Below, piece by piece: positions 12,024-19,489 of a stretch of 22,107 bases of DNA. Under the pieces are notes generated by a model that worked only from the letters and a program-made list of their open reading frames with translations, was not told the origin of the DNA and ran no database searches. The DNA is from a virus, in the IMG/VR virus record IMGVR_UViG_3300005583_000014, positions 1-22,107 of that record, one strand, 5' to 3'. The position numbers and the translations under genes are program-made. Position 1 is the first letter of the stretch; every line of letters starts with the position of its first letter.

Positions 12024-14237
12024 ATGGCATTCACGGATGAGGTTTACGAGAAAGTCATCAAGCTCGCTACACCGTCAGAGTTCTGGAGGTTTCCACCAAT
12101 ACTCGCTGAATTGCCGAATTGGGTACTTTGGTCCGCCGACAAGATTCCGCTTCAACCGAACGGGAAGCCGGCCAAGTCAAACGACCCGTCAACGTGGAAC
12201 ACGCTCGCGAACGTGTTGGCGGTTGCTGACCAGTTCGGCAACCGAATCGGCTTCATGTTTCGAGCGGCTGACGGGCTGGTCGGCATCGACCTCGACGGGG
12301 CAGTTTGTGATGGTGCAATCGCACCGTGGGCGTTGCGGATCGTGAAAGCGATGGATTGTTACGCGGAGTTTTCGCCGAGCGGCAAAGGCATACACATCAT
12401 TTGCCAAGGGGGGTTGCCCGATGGACGCGGACGAAAAACTAAACTTACCGAACCAGCCACAAGCGACAAGCAACCAGGAATCGAAATCTATTCCAACGGG
12501 CGTTATTTCACGTTTACTGGCGACGCGATCGGAGGTGAGGTGGTGCCTGCCAGTGATGCACTCAGACGATTACTTGCCGACTATTGGCCAGCCACGATTC
12601 CCCAAACCAAAGCCCCGGTAGCGATCAGCGAGCGTGTCCGGCGTTACATGCAGACCATCCCGCCAGCCGTCAGCGGCCAGGGTGGGCACAACCGCACGCT
12701 GTGGGCGGCACGTTGCCTCGTGACGGGATTTCAGCTTTCGGCTGAAGATGCGACCAGTCACCTCGCCGAATGGAACCTCGGCTGCCTTCCGCCGTGGTCG
12801 GAGCGCGAACTGGCACACAAGATCGAAAGTGCAATCGGCACACAGTGCGACAAGCCGGCCGGGTGGCTGCTGACAGAACGTGAGCCGAGCTATCAATCGA
12901 GCGTCGTGCTCGACCTCACGTTGCCGCGTGCGGTGGAGGCGGCAGAGCCGGATGAACCTCCACCACCAGAACTCCGCCGCTTCCCAACGCGATGCCTCGC
13001 CGCGCCGGGACTGATCGGCGAAATCGTGGCATTCACGCTCGCGACCGCGATCTATCCGCAGCCCGAACTCGCACTCGCTGGTGCGTTGGCCATGATGTCG
13101 CTGATCACCGGCCGCAAAATCTGCGACCGACGCAACACACGAACCAACCTCCAGATCACGACGCTCGGTCCAACCCGCTCCGGCAAAGAGCATCCCCGCA
13201 CGGTCAACGAAGGCATCCTGCGAGCAGTCGGTTGTCCGAGCCTGTACGAAGAGGCTTCAGCGAGTGCGGCCGCGTTGCATGGCTTCATGGAGGAACAACA
13301 CGGCGTCGGGATGATGATGTGGGACGAGTTTGGCGACTTCCTCGCGTTGGCACGATCGAAGTCGGGTGGCAACACTCAAGCTGCTCAAATGGTCACCGCC
13401 ATGACTAAAATGTATTCAGCATCCAAAGGCGTCTACAAAGCCGCCCGCTACGCGGACAACAAAAAGCAGGTCGTGATTGACCAGCCTCACTTCGTTTTGT
13501 TCGCCAGTTCTGCACCTGAAATTTTCTGGCGGCACGTCACGAGCGACTACCTGGCTGGCGGCTTCATGGGCCGAATGCTGCTCTTTCCGGGACGCGGGGC
13601 GGTGCTGCCGAACTCTGACGCGGCACCAGGGGCCGAAATACCAGCCGCGATCACCAATCAAGTCACGCAATGGCTCGCGTTCCCCGGAGACGTTGTGCCG
13701 GGCAACCTCAAGACCGCGAAAGCGAGAGTTGTGCCACACATTCCCGAAGCATGGGCAAGGTACGTTGAGCACGAATTCAAGATCGCGAAAGCACGCATCA
13801 AGGAAGATAATGTCAGGGCCGCAATGTGGGGCGGCACTGCCGAGAACACAGCCAAGCTGGCACTGCTGTTCGCGTGCAGCCGCGTTGGATTCTTCGGGCT
13901 TGAAATCACGCTGGCGGACGTTGATTTGGCAATCGCGTTATCAAATTGGCTGACCGAGCAGAAAGTAGACAGCACAGGGAAAAACGTGGCCGAGACACAA
14001 TCAGAGAAGGACTACGCACTCATCGACCGCATCACGCTCGCGGCTGGACCAAAAGGGATCGCGGCGTGGAGTTTGAATCGGAAGCTCAGGTCGATCCAGC
14101 CGTATCTCCGCGACCGATACCTGCTCGACATGCTGACCAATCACGACCTCGATATCGTCGAATCCGCGACCGGCGGAACACCTCAAAAAATGTATCGGCA
14201 CGTCGCGTTTCGGTCAAAACCCATTGCCAAAACCTAA
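12024..14237 (+). CDS. Primase-polymerase fused to ATPase/helicase-like domain
   Basis: 737 residues from ATG 12024. The N-terminal archaeo-eukaryotic primase-type domain shows GIDLDG (Asp89, Asp91), SPSGKGIH (117-124) and IEIYSNGRYFTFTG (153-166), the three catalytic motifs of PrimPol/NrS-1-type enzymes. Residues about 200-275 resemble the helical PriCT region. The C-terminal half has GPTRSGKE (382-389, Walker A-like) and MMMWDEFGD (430-438, Walker B-like), plus an FMGRMLLFPGRG segment, as in DUF3987-type primase-helicases. Inferred role: initiating and extending replication at the phage origin. The neighbouring 345-bp intergenic repeat cluster is the natural origin candidate. No family A/B DNA polymerase is visible in the window. 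Confidence 0.85.
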   Translation: MAFTDEVYEKVIKLATPSEFWRFPPILAELPNWVLWSADKIPLQPNGKPAKSNDPSTWNTLANVLAVADQFGNRIGFMFRAADGLVGIDLDGAVCDGAIAPWALRIVKAMDCYAEFSPSGKGIHIICQGGLPDGRGRKTKLTEPATSDKQPGIEIYSNGRYFTFTGDAIGGEVVPASDALRRLLADYWPATIPQTKAPVAISERVRRYMQTIPPAVSGQGGHNRTLWAARCLVTGFQLSAEDATSHLAEWNLGCLPPWSERELAHKIESAIGTQCDKPAGWLLTEREPSYQSSVVLDLTLPRAVEAAEPDEPPPPELRRFPTRCLAAPGLIGEIVAFTLATAIYPQPELALAGALAMMSLITGRKICDRRNTRTNLQITTLGPTRSGKEHPRTVNEGILRAVGCPSLYEEASASAAALHGFMEEQHGVGMMMWDEFGDFLALARSKSGGNTQAAQMVTAMTKMYSASKGVYKAARYADNKKQVVIDQPHFVLFASSAPEIFWRHVTSDYLAGGFMGRMLLFPGRGAVLPNSDAAPGAEIPAAITNQVTQWLAFPGDVVPGNLKTAKARVVPHIPEAWARYVEHEFKIAKARIKEDNVRAAMWGGTAENTAKLALLFACSRVGFFGLEITLADVDLAIALSNWLTEQKVDSTGKNVAETQSEKDYALIDRITLAAGPKGIAAWSLNRKLRSIQPYLRDRYLLDMLTNHDLDIVESATGGTPQKMYRHVAFRSKPIAKT

Positions 14238-14242
14238 AACCA

Positions 14243-14537
14243 GTTACCAAAAAAACTTGGCAACAGGTTTGAACCTGTTACCAATTGCCAAACCGGTCGC
14301 CAACTCGGTTGGTAACGCTAAGTCGTTGCGGCGTAAAGGAAAAGTAGACCTATTACCTATTACCATCAATAAATAGAAAACCTCTCTCTATAGGCTTTTA
14401 TCATTTCCCCCTTCGCGTGCGCGAGGTTTGGTAATCAAATTGCACTCATAACGAAGCTTTTATGCGTTCCAAACTATTTTGGTAACTTTCTCGAATTGGT
14501 ATCAATTTGGCTTTCTTCTCTTGCCGATAATGGTATC
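14243..14537 (+). other. Intergenic TTGGTAAC motif cluster (candidate origin or operator region)
   Basis: The 345 bases 14238-14582 hold no gene. Close variants of TTGGTAAC occur on the + strand at 14309, 14428, 14479, 14497 and 14530. They occur inverted (GTTACCAA or shortened ATTACC) at 14243, 14277, 14352 and 14359. Two are arms of a 28-base inverted repeat, 14257-14284, with one mismatch outside its centre. The segment 14337-14540 is markedly AT-rich compared with the flanking genes. A GATAAT at 14526 could be a -10 for the next operon, without a good -35. Iteron-type origin or repressor operators are both possible. Confidence 0.5.
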
Positions 14538-14582
14538 ATTAACCCGCCAGACACAACCAACCACAAACAAAGGGACACGAAA

Positions 14583-14822
14583 ATGACGACCAACGAACTG
14601 AAATGGGCCTTCGCAGTACAAGCCGACGATCACGACCTTGGCTCCGCCGCAGTGAAGTTTCTGCGACCGACACGCGAACGAGCAGAGTGGTCAGCGGACT
14701 TGATGCGGCAATGCGGATACCGCGCCGTAACGGTGAAAGCCTTCCTGCTGAATCAAGAGGCTGCGAGAGACATTGACACGGAGACGCTGAGAAAGATCGC
14801 GAACGAACTGGTGGCAGCATGA
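14583..14822 (+). CDS. Small protein of unknown function (79 aa)
   Basis: ATG with AAAGGGACACGAAA upstream; an in-frame extension to 14496 would run into the repeat cluster. The protein is acidic-neutral and helical: ELKWAFAVQADDHDL, then a helix with Arg (RERAEWSADLMRQCGY), then AVTVKAFLLNQEAARDI. It overlaps the ribbon-helix-helix gene (ATGA), forming a two-gene unit right after the motif cluster. No family recognised. Confidence 0.6.
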   Translation: MTTNELKWAFAVQADDHDLGSAAVKFLRPTRERAEWSADLMRQCGYRAVTVKAFLLNQEAARDIDTETLRKIANELVAA

Positions 14823-15034
14823 AAAAGAAAACGAAGGGGGACGGGCGAAAGCCCGCCCCCGTGGGCAACCCACAGGTTAACATCCGGTTTTCTGAGCCGC
14901 TTGGCACGCGGCTGGCCAGTGATGCGAAGAATGGCGGCGTGACGATCCAAGCCGTCATCATCAGCATCCTCGCCGAGCACTACCGCATCGAGGTCGCCGC
15001 TCCCAGGCGTGGGCGGCCACGTGTTGTCGAATAG
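14819..15034 (+). CDS. Ribbon-helix-helix-type DNA-binding protein (71 aa)
   Basis: Begins in the ATGA overlap. A basic N-terminus is followed by VNIRFSEPLGTRLASDAK and VTIQAVIISILAEHY. That is the strand-helix-helix layout of Arc/CopG-type ribbon-helix-helix proteins, in which the strand contacts the DNA major groove. The basic C-terminal tail is RRGRPRVVE. Such small proteins repress by binding repeated operator half-sites as dimers; the TTGGTAAC cluster upstream of its own operon is an obvious candidate target (inference). The stop codon TAG merges with a run of ten G (15034-15043). Confidence 0.65.
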   Translation: MKKKTKGDGRKPAPVGNPQVNIRFSEPLGTRLASDAKNGGVTIQAVIISILAEHYRIEVAAPRRGRPRVVE

Positions 15035-15176
15035 GGGGGGGGGCTTGTAAGGTACTTCCGGCCAGTTTTTTCCTAGATACCACATACTTACCCCCATCCT
15101 GTTGAGTTTTTCTATCAAATCGCCGCAAAACGTAAGGGGTAGGGGGCGGTGCGAATCCGACCGCAACGCTTTTGAA

Positions 15177-15641
15177 ATGACACGACACCGAAACAGAATG
15201 CGAAGACGGGAGCCGATTGAACCGGTTGCGGTTGCTTCGTTGCCAGCGACGACACAACCGACGCAGTCAATCCTACTGACTGACCCGCATCACAACCGGG
15301 CTGACGTGGCAATGATCCGCACGGCGATTCGTCGCAAGTGGAAGATACCGGACGCGGCGTTTGATGCGTTGCCTGGGCTGGTGTTGCAGTTGGCGACGGA
15401 CAAAAATCAGAAGGCCGAGACTCGGTTGAAGGCAGTGTCATTGGTGCAGGCGATGCACGACCAGAACGGGAATGGGAAGCGGGAGTCACGAAAGCCTGAG
15501 GGGGTGACTGTGAATGTTGGAGTCAGTGTTGACCAGCGACGAAGCCGCATCCTTGAAATCTGCCGCACTGCTAATGAGCGGGGAGGAGTTGGCGGAAGTC
15601 GAGCGGTTGATGGCGGGGGAAGCGGCGAACCTGCTGAGTGA
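15177..15641 (+). CDS. Candidate terminase small subunit
   Basis: 154 residues from ATG 15177 (upstream in-frame starts cross AT-rich leader; ATG 15198 is an alternative). The N-terminus is very basic (TRHRNRMRRREP). A central helical region, DVAMIRTAIRRKWKIPDAAF followed by VLQLATDKNQKAETRLKAVS, could be a DNA-binding HTH plus oligomerisation helices. The C-terminus is Gly-rich. Identification rests mainly on its place directly before the large terminase gene, which it overlaps by 128 bp; sequence alone does not prove it. The 142 bases before it hold poly-G and no feature I can support. Confidence 0.5.
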   Translation: MTRHRNRMRRREPIEPVAVASLPATTQPTQSILLTDPHHNRADVAMIRTAIRRKWKIPDAAFDALPGLVLQLATDKNQKAETRLKAVSLVQAMHDQNGNGKRESRKPEGVTVNVGVSVDQRRSRILEICRTANERGGVGGSRAVDGGGSGEPAE

Positions 15642-17706
15642 GGCCGAGGACGATGACCGGCTGACAACCAAAATTCAGCTCGACCGTGAGCGAACGGAGC
15701 AGTCGCAGGCCATCACTCTTGGTTTCGTCGTCGATCCAGTCCGCCGCGAGTCGTGCCGGCACAACTTGCGGCTTTACGCTTGGACGTATTTCGAGGCGTC
15801 GTGCTGGCGTGGTTTCGCTCCGTACCAGGAAGAGATGCTGGCGACGTTTCAAGAGGTGCTGTTGCACGGCGGCAAGAAGGCGCGGGCCGTGCGGCGTGGC
15901 GGACTCAAGAGCACGTTGGCCAGGATTGCGACGGCGTGGGCGGTGGACTTCGGGCATCGGCGTTTCCCGGTGTTGGTTGGCGCGACGGACGACAAAGCGA
16001 ACGAGCATCGCGACAACTTTCTTGACATGCTTCGAGCGAGCGAAAAGCACACTGAGGACTTTCCTGAATGGAAGCCGGTGATGTTGAAGCGAGCGAATCC
16101 AAAGAAGATGCTGCGGCTTGGCGGCGAGTTGCTGGTGGTCACGGCAAAGGATGAGCGAGGCACGATTGTCTTTCCGAGGATCGACTTCGTTCGCGACCGC
16201 TTCGGGAACGCGATCGAGTGCGAGGCGTCGGAGTGCCGCGTCTCGCCGTATTCGATGCAATCAACGGACGTATCTGGCCTGTCGTTCGTGAACACGTCCG
16301 GCGAGGTGGTGCGGCCTGATGCGTTGATCTTCGACGACGTGCAAACTCCGCAATCGGCTCAGTCGTTTATGATGACGAGCAAGCGAGAGAACTCGATTTG
16401 CACGACGTTCATGGGCTTGGCTGGATTGGGCGAGACCATTGCGGCGATCATGGTCTGCACAGTGCGGGAGGAAGATGACCTCACCATGCGGTTTTGTGAC
16501 CGCAAGAAGCATCCCGATTGGGATGGCCAGACGTTTCCGATCTTGCTGGTCGAGCCGTCGAGCAAGGAAGCGAAAGAACGTTGGGCAGAGTACGGGTTGA
16601 AACTGCGAGACGGCGACACGCCGGAAGCGGGGTTCGCATCGGCCACGGCGTACTACGTCGAACATCGTGCGGAGATGGACGCCGGCGGCATTGTCGCGTG
16701 GGAAGACGACAAAGAAGACAACTACGTCTCTGCGTTGCAGTGGTGCATGACCATGAGCATCTTGCAACCGGATTACTTCCGCTGCGAGTTGCAACAAAAG
16801 GGAGCGAGGCCGAAGGGGTCGGCAATTCAGTTGGAAGCGTCGCAGATCGTGAAGCGGTTCAGCGGTGTGCCGCGTGGGATCGTACCGGCATGGGCCAGCT
16901 ATCTCACCGCGTTCGTGGACTCTTCCGATCACGTTCTTTGGTTCGCGGTCGTGGCGTGGAAGCAAGACATGACTTCGCAGATTGTGGAGTGGGGAACGTG
17001 GCCGGACCAAGGGCGGCAGCAATTTTACAAGTCGGACCTGCAACGAATGCTCGAACACGAACTACCGGGAGCCTCGTGGGAAGAGGCATTCGTCAACGCT
17101 CACAATCGGCTCGATGACTTCCTGCTCGGTCAGGACTGGCCGACTGAAGACGGCAAGACGCGACAGATCGACTTGCTGCTCAAAGACTGGAGCGACGGCG
17201 GACAGAAGCCGCGGATCGAGTCGCAGATCATGGCAAGCAAGTTTCGGTCACGCATCAGACCAAGCAAGGGATTCGCTCCGAAGCCGGGGAAGAAACCGAT
17301 CCACGACTACGGTGACAAGCAACGCGATCGTGACACGAAATCGTTTTGGGTTGAGCGGCGAACCGAGCAGCCGGTGCATGTTCAGTTCGATGCCAACATC
17401 TTTAAGGCCAACGTCGCACGTCGGCTGCAAACAATCGTCGGCGCACCGTCGGCGATGATGTTTCCGGGCGACAACGAATCCGAATTGATGCTGCTGGCCG
17501 AGCATTTAACGGCAGAGCGAGCGTTGCCGATTGTGTATGATGGCTCGCCGGGGATCGTGTACGAGGCTATCCCAGGGCGTGACAATGATTGGCTCGACTG
17601 CATCGTCGGCAATGCGGTGGCGGCTTCTATGCTGGGGTGCTCTTTGGCTGGTGAAGTTCAACAGAAACGAGCGGTGCGGACATTCAAACTACCTGTGAGA
17701 GTGTGA
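15514..17706 (+). CDS. Terminase large subunit, GpA type (packaging ATPase-nuclease)
   Basis: 730 residues from ATG 15514, preceded by GAGGGGGTG; a later ATG at residue 21 would shorten the overlap with the upstream gene. Walker A-like RRGGLKST (127-134) and Walker B LIFDDVQ (271-277) mark the packaging motor. The nuclease domain starts at AFVDSSDHVLWFAVVAW (Asp469). It ends with DNDWLDC (about 690-696) and VGNAVAASMLG, the conserved C-terminal pattern of GpA-type terminases. Function: cleaves concatemeric phage DNA and pumps it into the prohead through the portal. The Walker A is shorter than the canonical GxxxxGK[ST], as in many terminases. Confidence 0.88.
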   Translation: MLESVLTSDEAASLKSAALLMSGEELAEVERLMAGEAANLLSEAEDDDRLTTKIQLDRERTEQSQAITLGFVVDPVRRESCRHNLRLYAWTYFEASCWRGFAPYQEEMLATFQEVLLHGGKKARAVRRGGLKSTLARIATAWAVDFGHRRFPVLVGATDDKANEHRDNFLDMLRASEKHTEDFPEWKPVMLKRANPKKMLRLGGELLVVTAKDERGTIVFPRIDFVRDRFGNAIECEASECRVSPYSMQSTDVSGLSFVNTSGEVVRPDALIFDDVQTPQSAQSFMMTSKRENSICTTFMGLAGLGETIAAIMVCTVREEDDLTMRFCDRKKHPDWDGQTFPILLVEPSSKEAKERWAEYGLKLRDGDTPEAGFASATAYYVEHRAEMDAGGIVAWEDDKEDNYVSALQWCMTMSILQPDYFRCELQQKGARPKGSAIQLEASQIVKRFSGVPRGIVPAWASYLTAFVDSSDHVLWFAVVAWKQDMTSQIVEWGTWPDQGRQQFYKSDLQRMLEHELPGASWEEAFVNAHNRLDDFLLGQDWPTEDGKTRQIDLLLKDWSDGGQKPRIESQIMASKFRSRIRPSKGFAPKPGKKPIHDYGDKQRDRDTKSFWVERRTEQPVHVQFDANIFKANVARRLQTIVGAPSAMMFPGDNESELMLLAEHLTAERALPIVYDGSPGIVYEAIPGRDNDWLDCIVGNAVAASMLGCSLAGEVQQKRAVRTFKLPVRV

Positions 17707-17912
17707 TGGACTTGCGGACGTTTTCGCTTCCGGGCGGTGTAAAATGCGGCAACTGCGACGCCGTGCTGACACGCGTGAATCGGACGGTGACGACGCAAGG
17801 GCTGGTGATGCGTGAGCGTGTCTGCGAGTCGTGCGGCAAGTTGAACACTACGAGCGAGCGAGTGATTGATACACGCGAGCGTCGTCGATATTTGCACGAG
17901 GCTGCGGAGTAG
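17706..17912 (+). CDS. NrdR-like zinc-ribbon protein (68 aa)
   Basis: ATG 17706 shares one base with the terminase stop (TGATG). Two knuckles, KCGNC and CESCGK, are separated by a basic beta segment (TRVNRTVTTQGLVMRERV). NTTSERVIDTRERRRY follows, reminiscent of the NrdR N-terminal ribbon (C-x-x-C ... CxxCG...FTTYERV). The ATP-cone domain of NrdR is absent. It may bind DNA or a packaging component; the family name is by resemblance only. A consensus -35 box lies directly after its stop codon. Confidence 0.6.
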   Translation: MDLRTFSLPGGVKCGNCDAVLTRVNRTVTTQGLVMRERVCESCGKLNTTSERVIDTRERRRYLHEAAE

Positions 17913-17914
17913 GA

Positions 17915-17942
17915 TTGACAAACGAAACGCAATCGGTATTTT
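17915..17942 (+). promoter_or_regulatory. Candidate sigma70-type promoter before the GGA cassette
   Basis: TTGACA (17915-17920) is a perfect -35 hexamer. After 16 bases TATTTT (17937-17942) matches 4 of 6 bases of the -10. A transcript from here would begin near 17949 and meet a hairpin (GTTGAT/ATCAAC, 17951-17969) and then the strong terminator at 18011-18045. Confidence 0.4.
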
Positions 17943-18010
17943 GTGTGCCAGTTGATGGGCAAGATCAACGCGACCGAACAAATTGAAAGCCGTCACAGGC
18001 TAACAAACGA

Positions 18011-18045
18011 AGCCGCGCCAACTTGCCCTTGGTCGCGGCTTTTTT
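18011..18045 (+). terminator. Strong intrinsic terminator after the terminase operon
   Basis: AGCCGCG, then CCAA, a 7-base loop, TTGG, an unpaired T, CGCGGCT and TTTTT form an interrupted 11-bp GC-rich stem with a U-tract. It ends transcription from the terminase operon, or from the promoter candidate at 17915, immediately before the first GGA array. Confidence 0.85.
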
Positions 18046-18054
18046 CGTTTGAAA

Positions 18055-18221
18055 GGAACGGAAAGGAGAGGACGGGACAGGAGAGGAGCGGAGGGGAGCG
18101 GATGGGAATGGCTCTTCTTTCCGCCGTCGCAGAAATGTGACGGCGGAACTTCCAAAGGAGAGGAGGGGAGGGGACTGGACGGGAGGGGAGAGGAGAGGAA
18201 TGGAACGGAACGGAGAGGATT
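18055..18221 (+). repeat. GGANN pentamer array 1 with 47-nt hairpin core
   Basis: Eleven consecutive GGANN pentamers (18055-18109) are followed by a 47-nt core (18110-18156). Thirteen more pentamers (18157-18221) follow, all in strict 5-base register, then GGT8. Only GGA is fixed; the two variable bases differ from unit to unit. The 5-base period is not a codon multiple, so the array is not coding. It fills the leader of the gene at 18259. Proposed role: multi-site binding RNA for CsrA; alternatives are a terminase recognition site or an SD-like array. Confidence 0.9.
18108..18140 (+). other. Core hairpin and 10-codon micro-ORF, copy 1
   Basis: ATG at 18108 opens a 10-codon frame, MALLSAVAEM, ending at TGA 18138-18140, with GGAGC GGATG just upstream. 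The same bases form a 10-bp perfect hairpin: TTCCGCCGTC (18119-18128), loop GCAGAAATGT, GACGGCGGAA (18139-18148). Either the RNA fold or a leader peptide could be the conserved entity. Copy 2 is at 18918-18950; copy 3 starts at 19563 but has lost the stop. Confidence 0.5.
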
Positions 18222-18258
18222 GGTTTTTTTTCAACACTCAAACACGCAAGGGCAAGCA

Positions 18259-18828
18259 ATGCAAACATTGACAGTCAGACTGAGGGGCACGAGTCCAACA
18301 ATTATTCACAGCGGCCAGATGGCCAACCCGATGAACAAATTCGCGAAGGCGTTGAAGGTCATCACCGGCAAACGAAAGAAGGCCGATGAGGACTTCGAGG
18401 CGATGGCCAAGATCGAATTCATGGGGTCGCTCTATCTGTGTGCTGATGGATCACCAGGTTGGCCGGGGGAGAACATCGAGGCCATGCTGTGCGAGGCGGC
18501 ACGAAAATCCAAAGAGGGCAAGATCGCCAAGATGGCAATCTTCGTTGATGGCGTGTGCCCGCTGATTTACGCCGGGCCGAAGACGGCTGACGGGCTGTGG
18601 GAGAAGGAAGAGTTCCGCATCGTCGCAGCGGTGAAGGTCGGCATGTCGCGGGTGATGCGAACGCGGCCGATCTTCCGGCAGTGGGAATTGGTCGTGCCGA
18701 TTCAATATGACGAAAAGTTGATCGACGAAGCGAACGTGCTGACGTGGGTGAACGTGGCCGGTGCTCAGATTGGGCTGAGCGATTGGCGACCGAGGTACGG
18801 CAGGTTCAGCGTGAGCGAAGAGAAGTAA
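18259..18828 (+). CDS. Conserved-looking phage protein of unknown function (cassette gene A, 189 aa)
   Basis: ATG 18259 with CAAGGGCAAGCA upstream; the open frame extends into the array but pentamers are not coding. Notable blocks are SPTIIHSGQMANPMNKFAKA, KRKKADEDFE and WPGENIEAMLCEAARKSKEG. FVDGVCPLIYAGP, RVMRTRPIFRQWELVVPIQY and LSDWRPRYGRFSV also stand out. The fold appears alpha/beta with many aromatic and arginine residues; no Walker, zinc or nuclease motif. I recall similar proteins in other phage genomes but no assigned function. It lies between GGA arrays 1 and 2, in a terminator-bounded cassette splitting terminase from the portal genes. Confidence 0.75.
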   Translation: MQTLTVRLRGTSPTIIHSGQMANPMNKFAKALKVITGKRKKADEDFEAMAKIEFMGSLYLCADGSPGWPGENIEAMLCEAARKSKEGKIAKMAIFVDGVCPLIYAGPKTADGLWEKEEFRIVAAVKVGMSRVMRTRPIFRQWELVVPIQYDEKLIDEANVLTWVNVAGAQIGLSDWRPRYGRFSVSEEK

Positions 18829-18829
18829 A

Positions 18830-19026
18830 GGAGGAGAACGGACTGGAGAGGACTGGACGGGAACGGAGGGGATTGGATGGGAAAGGACGGGATTGGACTG
18901 GAATGGAGGGGAACGGAATGGCTCTTCTTTCCGCCGTCGCAGAAATGTGACTGCGGAACTTCCAATGGATGGGAGAGGAATGGAGCGGACGGGAGAGGAG
19001 AGGACTGGACGGGAAGGAAAAGGAAT
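18830..19026 (+). repeat. GGANN pentamer array 2 with 47-nt hairpin core
   Basis: Starts one base after the gene A stop. One irregular GGAGG unit leads into sixteen in-register pentamers (18840-18919), then the core (18920-18966). Nine regular pentamers (18967-19011) follow, then three slipped GGA units ending at 19026. The core differs from copy 1 at two bases, one of which (G to T at 18952) breaks a stem pair. GGAATGGCT recurs at the array's end, ahead of a small hairpin (CTTTC/GAAAG) carrying the gene B ribosome binding site. Confidence 0.9.
18918..18950 (+). other. Core hairpin and micro-ORF, copy 2
   Basis: Same MALLSAVAEM frame with TGA at 18948-18950. The hairpin arms TTCCGCCGTC and GACTGCGGAA (18929-18958) have one mismatch relative to copy 1. 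Conservation of the 5' arm and loop is complete. Confidence 0.5.
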
Positions 19027-19052
19027 GGCTTCTTTCACAGAAAGGAAAACTG

Positions 19053-19487
19053 ATGGACGGACAAGAAACATACCCGATCGACACGACCGACCTGCACAAA
19101 GGATCGGTTGTCACGATGGCTCGATTGATCGAAATCACGAAGGCAATGCCGGGCACGTCGCGCTATGCGTTTCGTTTGTTGCGGTTGAAGAACTTCATCG
19201 CGAAGGCGTTGGCGCGACGTGGCGAACCGGCGACGTGTGTCATTCGTCAGAACGAGATTGTGATTCTGACTGACGCGGAAGCGAACCAATACAACTTCAG
19301 TTTCGCAGGCAGTGGTGCGAGGCGGATTCGCCGATCGACGATCCGGCACGCGACGATTGACCTGTCGAAGCTGACGCCGGACGAGCGGCTTGATTGGGAC
19401 AAAAAGGCGGGCCGGCTGGCGATGATGGTCGAAGGGCTGAAGGTAAAGGCGTTGCCCGCACCGGAGCCGCATAAACGGTTGCAGTGA
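19053..19487 (+). CDS. Phage protein of unknown function (cassette gene B, 144 aa)
   Basis: ATG 19053 with AAAGGAAAACTG upstream. The N-terminal half, SVVTMARLIEITKAMPGTSR then FRLLRLKNFIAKALARRG, reads as helices. The centre is beta-like (TCVIRQNEIVILTDAEAN). The C-terminal half is basic (RRIRRSTIRHATIDLSKLTPDERLDWDKKAGRL). No catalytic motif. The combination of basic surface and helices would suit DNA or RNA binding, but this is only composition. It lies between arrays 2 and 3 and ends 2 bases before array 3, so array 3 would be its 3' untranslated region. Confidence 0.7.
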   Translation: MDGQETYPIDTTDLHKGSVVTMARLIEITKAMPGTSRYAFRLLRLKNFIAKALARRGEPATCVIRQNEIVILTDAEANQYNFSFAGSGARRIRRSTIRHATIDLSKLTPDERLDWDKKAGRLAMMVEGLKVKALPAPEPHKRLQ

Positions 19488-19489
19488 AA

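Noticed and set aside
15054-15077. Terminator around a T-run (15066-15071) after the ribbon-helix-helix gene
   Set aside because: The T-run is not preceded by a stable GC stem; only a short CCGG-type palindrome is present.
18049-18258. In-frame N-terminal extension of cassette gene A through GGA array 1
   Set aside because: The 5-base period scrambles any peptide repeat, the extension has no recognisable domain, and a good start exists at ATG 18259.
18451-19071. Minus-strand open frame of about 206 codons, rich in Pro/Ser, and similar ones at 17965-18268 and 19035-19709
   Set aside because: They are reverse translations of the GGANN arrays (CCT-rich strand) plus shadows of genes A and B; low-complexity Ser/Pro/Leu repeats, no ribosome binding sites, no domain.
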